Shown here piece after piece: positions 24,749-32,767 of a DNA stretch of 64,000 nt (position 1 is the first letter of the stretch; every line of letters starts with the position of its first letter). Source of the stretch: an uncultured Collinsella sp. (lineage in GTDB: Bacteria; Actinomycetota; Coriobacteriia; Coriobacteriales; Coriobacteriaceae). Below the pieces are notes generated by a model that ran no database searches, was not told where the DNA came from, and worked only from the letters and a program-made list of their open reading frames with translations. The translations under genes were made by a program, and so were the position numbers. The stretch lies in the NCBI GenBank assembly GCA_937950325.1, contig CALFDJ010000008.1, positions 86,110-150,109 on the forward strand, given 5' to 3'.

Positions 24749-24771
24749 GGTGAGAGCCACAGGGCTATCGA

Positions 24772-27597
24772 TTACCCCGTGTTCTGCAGTCCTGCCGAAA
24801 CGCCGGTCACAGTCGAAAGAATCAGGCTCATGTACTCGGCCTTCTTCTCCTCGGCCATCTCGTCCTGGTTCATACGCACCTCGCGAAGGGCGCGAACCTG
24901 GGCGATGGACAGAGCGTCAACGTAGGGGTTGCGCACGCGGACGGCGCAACCGAGCACGCGACGGCGCTGAAGCGGCCATTCGTCACCGACGATGGCAAGG
25001 ACCCACTTACGGGTGAGCTGCATCTCGGTAAAGACCTTCTTGGACAGATCCTGGCGATCGCCCAGGTGCAGATACATCTTGGCGATGCGCTGGTCGGTCT
25101 TAGCGATCGACATCTCGATGTTGTCGATAAAGGTGCGGAAGAACGGCCACTCCTGGTAGGCAGCCTTGAGCTGGTCAAGGTCGCCCAACTGCTCGCAGGC
25201 GGTGCCCAAACCATACCAAGCGGCCAGGTTAATACGCGCCTGGCTCCAGCTGAAGATCCACGGAATGGTACGCAGGTCGTCGAGCGACTTGGCGCCTAGG
25301 CCGCGCTTGGCGGGACGCGAGCCGATCGGCAGCAGACCGACCTCGGTCAGCGGCGTCACGGTCGAGAACCACGGAGTAAAGTCCTCGGTGTTCAGCAGGT
25401 CCAGATAGCGCTCGTGGCTTGCGGCGTTGAGCTTCTCTGCCATGTCCCAGAACTTCTGTGTGGTCTCGGTGTTGGTCTTCTCGACGCTCGGGGCCGACTG
25501 CAAAAGCGTTGCGGCGGCAACGGACTCAACATGGCGCTGAGCCAGCGTGCGGTTGCCGTAACGGGCAAAGATGACCTCGCCCTGCTCGGTGAGCTTAAAG
25601 AAGCAGTTGACCGAACCCTTGGGCTGCGCCAGCACGGCCTTGTTGGCCGGGCCGCCGCCACGGCCCACGGCACCGCCGCGACCGTGCATGAGCACCAGGT
25701 CGATATCGTTCTTCTCGGCCCACTTGGCAATGCGCTCCTGCGCGGAGTGCAGCGCGAGCATGGCCGTGGTAGGACCGGCATCCTTGGAGGAGTCGGAATA
25801 GCCCAGCATGACCTCCATGCGGCGGTTGGTCTGGGCAAGGCGCTTCTGCACCACGGGCAGCGTGAGCATCTGATCGAGCACGTCCACACAGCCCTCGAGG
25901 TCCTCGAGCTGCTCGAACAGCGGGATCACGTCGAGCTCGGGAACGTCTTCCTCGTGTGCGAAGGACAGGTGGGCCAGCTCAAAGACGTCGGCCACATGCT
26001 GGGCACTCTTGGTAAACGAGATGATGTAGCGGTGCGCCATCTTCTTGCCGTAGCGCTTTTGGATGGAACCGATGGCACGGAAGGTGTCGATGACCTCGCG
26101 CGTCATGGGCTGGAGGTCACCATGGATACCGTTCTCGTGGATATCCTTGAGGGCGCGGGCGTGCACCACGGAGTGCTGACGGAACTCCATCTCGACCATA
26201 TGGAAGCCGAAGGACTCGACCTGCCAGATGATGGTCTGGACCGGACCGTAGGCGGCACGGACGGCACCGCAGGCAGCAAGCGAACGCTGGACGACGCGCA
26301 GGTCATCCAGGAACTCGTCGGCGCTGTGGTACATGGTGTCGGTGATACGGCGCACGGTGGCGTTCAGACGGTCGGCCATGACGAGCATGACGGCGCGATG
26401 CGGCTCGTGCTCGGAGATCAGCTCGGCGCGGGCCGTGTACTGGGTGCTCATCTCGACCTGATGGTTCCACAGGTTGATGAGCTCGGCCGACGGCTTGCTG
26501 TAGGTGGCCTCGAGCGTGAGGTTGCGGCCGATGCGACGGCACTTGTCCTCGAGCTTGAGCACCATGTGGGTGAAGTACTTGGCGGCGACCTCACGGCTCA
26601 CCTTGGCGGTGACGTTGGGGTTACCGTCGCGGTCGGAACCGATCCAGCTGCCGGGATGGAAGAACGCCGGGCACAGCGGCGGCACGGTACCGGCCTTGTC
26701 GCCCAGCACCCAGTCGTCAAAACGACGATAGATGACGGGGATAACGTCGAACAGCGTGTTATCAAAGATGTCGATGATGGTATCGGCTTCCTCGACCGGC
26801 GTGGGCTTCTTGAGCGCGATGGGACTCGTACGCACCAGGGCGTCGATCTCCTGCAGCATATGGCGCTCGTTCTCCACCAGGTCGGAGCCGCCCAAACGCG
26901 GACGCTCCTCCAGCAGGTTGGAGATACGGCGAATCTTGCCCTCGACGGCCTTACGACGGGCCTCGGTGGGATGTGCGGTAAAGACAGGGTGGAACTCGAG
27001 CTTGCCGAGCAGCTCATTGGCACCCTCGACGCCCATCTCGTTTACCAACTGGTGATAGGCGACGGTGAGTTCGTTGGCGGGATCGACCTCGGTATCGGTC
27101 GATGCGCCGGCCTCGCGCTCGCGCAGCTGCGCCACACGGTAGTTCTCCTCCGACAGGTTTGCCAAGTGGAAGAAGCTCGTAAAGGCGCGAACGATGACCT
27201 GCTGCTTATCAAGCGGCAGGCTGTCAATCAGATCGACGACTTCGCGAAACGCCACGGCGGTGGGCTCGTCGGCAGTGGGCACGCCCTGTTCGTCAACGGA
27301 CTCGTCGGCAGCGCGGCTACCGGGGTTGCCAGCATTGGCCACAATCTCGGCTGTCAAAATCTTGTCGAACAGGTCCGCGATCTCGGGATCATACTCGCTA
27401 AGCACACGACGTTCCAGGCGCAGGAACAGCGCCAGATTATCGCGCAGCTCCTCGGGGATCTCGATCTCGGCGAGACGCTCCCTGGACTCGGCATTCGAGC
27501 CGATTCGGTTAACGAGGCGGTTGACCACGGCAGCGACGCGCGCCGCGGCTTCGGGTACAGACTGGTTGCTTAGGTTCTCAGCCACGTTTCCTCCCAT
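24772..27597 (-). CDS. ppc: Phosphoenolpyruvate carboxylase
   Basis: A 941-residue enzyme that carboxylates PEP to oxaloacetate to feed the reductive TCA branch. It carries the catalytic FTAHPTEA near residue 210, GSDRDGNPNV near 350, LGYSDSSKDAG and the mobile HGRGGAVGRGGGP near 600-660, and the invariant C-terminus QNTG. It is full-length for the bacterial family. Monocistronic, with its own nested hairpin terminator. The 246 bases upstream to hisS show no gene. Confidence 0.96.
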   Translation of the reverse strand: MGGNVAENLSNQSVPEAAARVAAVVNRLVNRIGSNAESRERLAEIEIPEELRDNLALFLRLERRVLSEYDPEIADLFDKILTAEIVANAGNPGSRAADESVDEQGVPTADEPTAVAFREVVDLIDSLPLDKQQVIVRAFTSFFHLANLSEENYRVAQLREREAGASTDTEVDPANELTVAYHQLVNEMGVEGANELLGKLEFHPVFTAHPTEARRKAVEGKIRRISNLLEERPRLGGSDLVENERHMLQEIDALVRTSPIALKKPTPVEEADTIIDIFDNTLFDVIPVIYRRFDDWVLGDKAGTVPPLCPAFFHPGSWIGSDRDGNPNVTAKVSREVAAKYFTHMVLKLEDKCRRIGRNLTLEATYSKPSAELINLWNHQVEMSTQYTARAELISEHEPHRAVMLVMADRLNATVRRITDTMYHSADEFLDDLRVVQRSLAACGAVRAAYGPVQTIIWQVESFGFHMVEMEFRQHSVVHARALKDIHENGIHGDLQPMTREVIDTFRAIGSIQKRYGKKMAHRYIISFTKSAQHVADVFELAHLSFAHEEDVPELDVIPLFEQLEDLEGCVDVLDQMLTLPVVQKRLAQTNRRMEVMLGYSDSSKDAGPTTAMLALHSAQERIAKWAEKNDIDLVLMHGRGGAVGRGGGPANKAVLAQPKGSVNCFFKLTEQGEVIFARYGNRTLAQRHVESVAAATLLQSAPSVEKTNTETTQKFWDMAEKLNAASHERYLDLLNTEDFTPWFSTVTPLTEVGLLPIGSRPAKRGLGAKSLDDLRTIPWIFSWSQARINLAAWYGLGTACEQLGDLDQLKAAYQEWPFFRTFIDNIEMSIAKTDQRIAKMYLHLGDRQDLSKKVFTEMQLTRKWVLAIVGDEWPLQRRRVLGCAVRVRNPYVDALSIAQVRALREVRMNQDEMAEEKKAEYMSLILSTVTGVSAGLQNTG

Positions 27598-27843
27598 TCC
27601 TCCTTCTATGCACGTAACATGCGGTATTCATTATAGGCGCTTGAGAAATACTTTCGACACTGATTGCGCTTTACCACACAAAAGTATTTTCTGCATTGCA
27701 AGGGTTTTTGCCCCAAATGGTCGTATTTCTCGGTGGGCGGCATATGCAAACGAGGGCATTCCGCATAAATGCGAAACACCCCCGTAACAATAGCTCGTCG
27801 CGAGCGGGACATGTTAGCGGGTCCGCAGCTCAAAAATCATGCG

Positions 27844-29163
27844 CTACAGACGCTCGCGAACCGCCTCGACGACGTTGGCCAGATCGGCAAGAACCTCTTC
27901 GTGGCTCTCCATGTCGCGCACCTTGACCTTGCCGGCGGCAAGCTCGTCGCCGCCCAGGACCAGGATGAGCTTGGCGCCCACCTTATCGGCCTGCTTAAAC
28001 TGGGCTTTGAGCGAACGGCCCTGATAGTCGGCCTCGGTCACGATGCCTGCGGCGCGAAGCTCCTGCGTAATGGCAAAGACGTTCTGGCGCAGCTCCTTGC
28101 CTGCGTTGGCGACATAGACGCACGGGGCCTCCTCGGCACCCAGATCGCTGCCAAAGGCCTGCAGGGCCAGCAGGGCGCGCTCAAAACCGACGGCAAAGCC
28201 GACGCCTGCCGTGGGCTTGCCACCCTCGAGCTCGACCAGGCCGTCGTAGCGGCCGCCGCCGCCGATGGAGCCGACGCCGGCGCCAGGGGCCTCGACCTCA
28301 AAGACAGTACGGGTGTAGTAGTCCAGGCCGCGCACCAAGGTGGGATCCTCGACATACTCGATACCGGCGGTATCCAAATAGCGCTTGACCTGCTCGTAGT
28401 GCTCGCGGCACTCGTCGCACAGGTTGTCGCCCATCAGCGGGGCGTCGGCCATGATCTCACGGCAATGGTCGTTCTTGCAGTCGAAGGCGCGCAGCGGGTT
28501 GAGCTCGGCGCGCTCGCGGCACTCGTCACACATCTCGTCTGCGTGATCGAGGATGAACTGCTTGACCTGCTCGCGGTAAGCCGGACGGCACTGGGCGTCA
28601 CCCATCGAGTTGATGAGCAGACGAAGCTTGGAAAGATCGAAGCCCAGGCGCTTGTAGAACTCCATGAGCATGATGATGCACTCGGCGTCTGCCGCCGGAT
28701 CGGGAGCGCCGAGCCACTCGATGCCCACCTGGTGGAACTGGCGCAGGCGGCCCTTCTGGGGACGCTCGCCGCGGAACATGGCCTCGGCGTAGTAAGCCTT
28801 AAACGGCGTGGAGCCCTGGGGCACCAGATTGTTCTCGACGACGGCGCGCACCACGCCGGCCGTGCCCTCGGGGCGAAGTGCCAGGCGCTGCTTGGGCTTG
28901 AGTTTGGTGTCGGTGCCCTCGGTAAAGACGCGCTCCAGGTTGGCACCGCTGAACACGCGGAACATTTCCTTGCGCACGACGTCGGTCGACTGGCCGATAC
29001 CGTGGACAAACACGTCAACCTGCTCGATCGCGGGCGTCTCGATGGGTTTAAAACCAAACGGCTCGAACACGCCGGCCGCAATCTGCTGCATCTTTTGCCA
29101 GGCGCGCATCTCGGCGCCGATAAGGTCGCGGGTTCCCTCCGCCTTCTGTGCCTGCATGGGCAA
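27844..29163 (-). CDS. hisS: Histidyl-tRNA synthetase
   Basis: A 439-residue class II synthetase. Motif 2 is in FRGERPQKGRLRQFHQVGIE, the histidine signature RGLDYYTRTVFE is near 265, and GGGGRYDGL follows. The insertion domain carries two CDECRE pairs plus CKNDHC, a cysteine cluster seen in many bacterial HisRS. The C-terminal anticodon-binding domain is complete. Three tandem hairpins lie upstream at 29223-29426. Confidence 0.96.
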   Translation of the reverse strand: MPMQAQKAEGTRDLIGAEMRAWQKMQQIAAGVFEPFGFKPIETPAIEQVDVFVHGIGQSTDVVRKEMFRVFSGANLERVFTEGTDTKLKPKQRLALRPEGTAGVVRAVVENNLVPQGSTPFKAYYAEAMFRGERPQKGRLRQFHQVGIEWLGAPDPAADAECIIMLMEFYKRLGFDLSKLRLLINSMGDAQCRPAYREQVKQFILDHADEMCDECRERAELNPLRAFDCKNDHCREIMADAPLMGDNLCDECREHYEQVKRYLDTAGIEYVEDPTLVRGLDYYTRTVFEVEAPGAGVGSIGGGGRYDGLVELEGGKPTAGVGFAVGFERALLALQAFGSDLGAEEAPCVYVANAGKELRQNVFAITQELRAAGIVTEADYQGRSLKAQFKQADKVGAKLILVLGGDELAAGKVKVRDMESHEEVLADLANVVEAVRERL

Positions 29164-29222
29164 ACACCTTTCTTTTGTATCGCGTCATAGGTAACGGTCA
29201 TTATACGGCACAAACACAAACC

Positions 29223-29426
29223 GCGGCGGCGCGTCTGACCGAACGAGGGTATGGGGACTCGTTCGGCCTGACGCACCGCCGCTGTTTGCGATCCGCTTTC
29301 CTCCGTCCCCTTCGGATCACGTGATCTGTTGGGGACGGAGGAAAACGGATCATTTCGTAGGCCCGTGGCCGCCTTGGAAACCGAATGACGGCACGAGCAT
29401 CCATTCGGCTTCCAAGGCGGCCACGG
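29223..29426. repeat. Three long hairpins in tandem
   Basis: Stem 1: 29223-29247/29258-29282 (22 of 25 pairs). Stem 2: 29290-29310/29331-29351 (20 of 21), whose loop holds GATCACGTGATC. Stem 3: 29363-29387/29402-29426 (24 of 25). Each hairpin is 60-64 bases. They fill the 298-base gap between hisS and the MFS remnant and probably stop transcription from the latter. Confidence 0.85.
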
Positions 29427-29461
29427 ACAGAACGGGGCGAACAGAAAAGAGCGACGGACGC

Positions 29462-29911
29462 CTACTCCCCCGCCACGCTTGCGCGCAGCTTGGCGGCGAT
29501 GGGCTCCGAGGCCAGCAGGAATACGAGCATGACAACAGAACACACCAGGTACACGATCCAGGCGCTCGCAAAGGAGCCCGAGACGGCAAAGAGCACATAG
29601 ACCTGCCAAAGCTCACCCACAAAGCTCATGCCCGCGAGCACCGCCGAGGTGGCGATAACGGTTAGGGAGCCCAAAACGCGACCGCTTACTTTATCGGCAA
29701 CATGGCCAATGACAAGCGATCCGATAACGCTCACCACGGTAGAGATCGCATTGGAGACGTTGTACTGGGCAAGCGTAATCCCGAGGTTGCTGACGATCAG
29801 CAGCTGGAACATGCTCATGCAGTTGACGAAAATCGTGTAGCACGTGGCCATGATCACGAAGCCGGAGGCCACCACGAGCCAGCCGGGGAAGAACTTACGC
29901 TGCTGGGGCAT
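29462..29911 (-). pseudogene. MFS transporter remnant with internal deletion
   Basis: A 149-residue frame. Residues 1-118 look like the first four helices of an MFS permease (MPQQRKFFPGWLVVASGFVIM, then GHVADKVSGR, the loop after helix 2). It then jumps to a final helix, VYLVCSVVMLVFLLASEP. An intact MFS protein has about 400 residues, so some eight helices are missing while the frame stays open. It could be a functional short membrane protein, but an internal in-frame deletion is the simpler reading. Confidence 0.7.
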
Positions 29912-29950
29912 ACTGCTCCTTATTTAACAAACGAATAGCCGGCGCAGGGG

Positions 29951-30040
29951 CCGGTAGTGCCCAAGATTGCCTTTAAAGACAAGGGCATAGGCCTTACGGC
30001 CATGCCCGCAGGCTTGAAAGGCAAGGTTGGGTGCTACCGG
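29951..30040. terminator. Nested hairpin overlapping the amidohydrolase stop codon
   Basis: Outer arms 29951-29978 and 30013-30040 pair at 23 of 28 positions. The inner stem is GGGCAT-AGGCC (29983-30007). The right arm contains the TAG stop of the M20 gene, so the structure forms directly at the end of translation. Confidence 0.7.
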
Positions 30041-31329
30041 TGGTCGGCGATATAGCCCAAAGCGACGGCGGTATAGGCCGCGGCGCCGAGCGGCAGCTCG
30101 GCATCGTTAAAACGTGCCTTGGGATGGTGCTGGGCAAAGCGTTCGTCCGTGTCGGTTACGGCCGCGCCCACGGTAAAGTACGCACTCGGAATCTCGCTCG
30201 AGATAAGCGCAAAGTCCTCACTCGCCATGGCATGGAAAAGCGGCAAGAAAGCCGCCTTGGGCAGCACTGCGCCCACGTAGCCAAGCGACGCCTGAGTCAT
30301 ATCGCTGTCGAGTACAAGCGGCGGAACATCCGAAAGCGTCTCGATGGTCGCCGGCGTACGATATGTTGCGGCAACGCCGTTAACGACCTCCGCGATGCGG
30401 GTCTTTAGGTGAGCTATGAGCTCGACATCGAAGCCACGCAGCGTTCCCTCGAGCACGCAGGTGTCGGGGATGACGTTGGCCGCCAAGCCGCCAGCAAACT
30501 TACCAACGGTAAGTGCGACTTCCTTGGCCGCCGGCACCTCGCGGGAGATGAGCTCCTGGAGCGCCAGGTGCACATGGACGCCGGCCGTAATGGGGTCGAT
30601 GCAGATCTCGGGGCTGGAACCGTGGCCGCCCTTGCCCTGGAGCGTGATGCGGAAACCGTACACGCCCGAGAGCGCCGGGCTGCCGTAGAGCACCAGGCCA
30701 AGCGGCGACTGGCTGTTGACATGCATGGCGAAGGCCGCCTGAGGGCGCGGGTTCTGCAGCAGACCGTCGGCGATGGCGGCGCGGGCACCCTCAAAGGTTT
30801 CCTCGCCCGGCTGGAACAGCAACTTAACCGTAGCGTTGGCATCAACAAGCTCTGCCTCGCGCGCTTTGAGCATACGAGCCGCACCAAGCAGCGCCGTCGC
30901 GTGCATATCGTGACCGCAAGCGTGCATGCAGCCGTTGGTGGATGCAAAGGGCTCGCCGGATTCCTCGGCAACGGGCAGGGCGTCCATGTCGCCACGCAGC
31001 ATGATGACCGTACCGGCCTGCTCATTCGTGCAGATGCCATTGCCTTGGGCCGCGGCGGCACCGGCGCCGACAAGGCCCACAACGCAGGAACCATCGACGA
31101 GCGTAGCAAATGGGATGTCCATCTCGGTCAGGCGCGCTTGGATATACGTAGAGGTCTGCGGGAGGCTATTACCCAGCTCGGGCATCTGATGTAAATCGTG
31201 TCGCCGCGCAGCGAGCTCGTCTGCAAAAGCCTGAGCTTCTGCAACAAGACCGTCACCGATAGCGGTCTGCGCCGCCGCGGTGGCCTTGGGCGCTGATTGC
31301 GGTTGAAGATCGGACAGTGCTGGTGCCAT
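30034..31329 (-). CDS. M20D family metallo-amidohydrolase
   Basis: A 431-residue zinc-dependent amidohydrolase of the hippurate hydrolase/N-acyl-amino-acid deacylase type. Metal and catalytic motifs are LRGDMDALPV, NGCMHACGHDMH, FQPGEE and the HAMASEDFA region near the C-terminus. The dimerisation domain with GKGGHGSSPE is present. The start MAPALSDL follows GGAGGG; the frame to 31383 would have a longer, non-family N-terminus. The substrate (N-acyl or N-carbamoyl amino acid, or indole conjugate) cannot be told. Confidence 0.9.
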   Translation of the reverse strand: MAPALSDLQPQSAPKATAAAQTAIGDGLVAEAQAFADELAARRHDLHQMPELGNSLPQTSTYIQARLTEMDIPFATLVDGSCVVGLVGAGAAAAQGNGICTNEQAGTVIMLRGDMDALPVAEESGEPFASTNGCMHACGHDMHATALLGAARMLKAREAELVDANATVKLLFQPGEETFEGARAAIADGLLQNPRPQAAFAMHVNSQSPLGLVLYGSPALSGVYGFRITLQGKGGHGSSPEICIDPITAGVHVHLALQELISREVPAAKEVALTVGKFAGGLAANVIPDTCVLEGTLRGFDVELIAHLKTRIAEVVNGVAATYRTPATIETLSDVPPLVLDSDMTQASLGYVGAVLPKAAFLPLFHAMASEDFALISSEIPSAYFTVGAAVTDTDERFAQHHPKARFNDAELPLGAAAYTAVALGYIADHR

Positions 31330-31414
31330 AGATGCCCTCCAGTAACGTTTTTGCAGCAAGCACTTTGATAGCGTAAAGTGCAAGGTACTACTTTAAGGGC
31401 GACGCATAAAAAAT

Positions 31415-31432
31415 GCCGCCCCGGGAGGCGGC
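31415..31432 (-). terminator. Terminator of the DMT exporter gene
   Basis: GCCGCC pairs with GGCGGC across a short CCGGGA core and is followed by TTTTTTATG on the minus strand, 13 bases after the stop. Confidence 0.75.
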
Positions 31433-31444
31433 GCAACAAATTGT

Positions 31445-32428
31445 TTACAATTGCGGACGCGGCTTTCGACGCAAAAAATCGAAATGCGTCTCGCTCAAGA
31501 TAATCGAAAGAAAGATGAGCGCGAAGCCGGCGAGCAGGCGCGAGGTGAGCGCCTCCCCCATCAGCAGCACCGAGAACAGCACACCCGAAGGCGACTCCAT
31601 CGAAAGGAGCAGCGAGCCCGCTGAGGCCGGGACATGCGCCAGGCCGACGTTTTGGATGAGCAGAGCCACACACGTACAGCCCACCGATAGAAACGCCATC
31701 ACACCGATAAAGCTCGGCGTCCACACGGACAGCGGCGCTTGGGTCTCGAATAACAGCGACGAGATCAGGCTCAGCACGCCGTTGCCCACAAACATCCAAA
31801 ACGTGATGACGTTGATGTCCATCTTGCGGCCATACTTGGCGGTCACCGCCATCTGGATGGCAAAGAAGACCGCACCGCCCAGTGTGATGACATCGCCGAC
31901 ATTGAACTCGACGCTATCGAGCGCCACCAGACCAATGCCCGCCAGGCACAGCAACGCGGCGCCCAAGTTGTAACGGGTAAGCTTTTCGCCGCTTAGGACG
32001 TAGCTCGCAAACGGCACGAGGATGCAATAGGTACCCGTCAAAAATGCACTCTTGCCCGCCGTGGTCTGTGCCAGGCCAATCGTCTGCAAACCGTACGCGC
32101 CCCACATAAGTGCGCCCATACCAAGTCCGACGATAAGGTTGCGGGCATTAAAGTGCGCGATGATGCGTTTGTGGAAGATGGCGAACATAACCAGCGAAGC
32201 CGGAAGAAAACGAATATAGAGCAGTTCGAACACCGGAATGGTGTCGAGCGCATCTTTCATGGTGGTAAAGGAATAGCCCCAGATGACCGCCACCGATAGC
32301 AGCAAGACCTTCCAGAAGAACGGGGAACGCGCGCCGGCGCCGCGGGAGGTGCCGCCGGCGCCCAGGTCCTCCCGTGCGACAGGGCTATCGGGCATGTTTT
32401 CGATTTCGTTGGCAGCGTATTGGGCCAT
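31445..32428 (-). CDS. DMT superfamily (EamA) transporter
   Basis: A 327-residue membrane protein with a 38-residue polar N-terminus and ten hydrophobic helices in two EamA repeats (VAVIWGYSFTTMKDAL starts repeat 1; GGAVFFAIQMAVTAKY repeat 2). Such proteins export amino acids or metabolites. The location directly upstream of an amidohydrolase (115 bases from stop to start) could mean joint handling of an amino-acid conjugate, but terminators separate the genes. Confidence 0.88.
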   Translation of the reverse strand: MAQYAANEIENMPDSPVAREDLGAGGTSRGAGARSPFFWKVLLLSVAVIWGYSFTTMKDALDTIPVFELLYIRFLPASLVMFAIFHKRIIAHFNARNLIVGLGMGALMWGAYGLQTIGLAQTTAGKSAFLTGTYCILVPFASYVLSGEKLTRYNLGAALLCLAGIGLVALDSVEFNVGDVITLGGAVFFAIQMAVTAKYGRKMDINVITFWMFVGNGVLSLISSLLFETQAPLSVWTPSFIGVMAFLSVGCTCVALLIQNVGLAHVPASAGSLLLSMESPSGVLFSVLLMGEALTSRLLAGFALIFLSIILSETHFDFLRRKPRPQL

Positions 32429-32627
32429 GGAACAACCTCACACTCAATCTGGGCGTGGTGTCCGCACGCGTATGGCTGCGTGCCGCCTCATGGTCAAATA
32501 AAAACGGGGCGCACCGGACCCCCGGCACGCCCCGCTACTGTAGCAACAACCAAGCAGCCCACGCAATTCACTACGCTAAAGCGTCTTGTTCCGCCGTTCT
32601 ACCGAACGGCGGACCGGTCGACGCTGC

Positions 32628-32727
32628 GCGAGCCGCATTCACACCAATCTGACGTTCAATTTCAAGGGCGCGACCAGAAGGTCAGCGCCCTTTCATTTCA
32701 CGTCACCTTGGCGCAAATGCGGCTCGC
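32628..32727. repeat. 100-base interrupted hairpin downstream of the YhgE gene
   Basis: GCGAGCCGCATT (32628-32639) is exactly complementary to 32716-32727. Inside, a TGACGT segment and an AAGGGCGC/GCGCCCTT stem pair in register, so the whole folds as one long interrupted hairpin. The rest of the 339-base gap (32429-32767) holds two smaller GC-rich hairpins near 32510 and 32600 and no gene. Confidence 0.65.
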
Positions 32728-32767
32728 TCGCTGACATTGCCGCAGTATCAGCGTTTACATTGTTGCG

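Noticed and set aside
27606..27833. 75-residue frame between ppc and hisS
   Set aside because: No ribosome site, atypical composition and no similarity to a known family; treated as intergenic.
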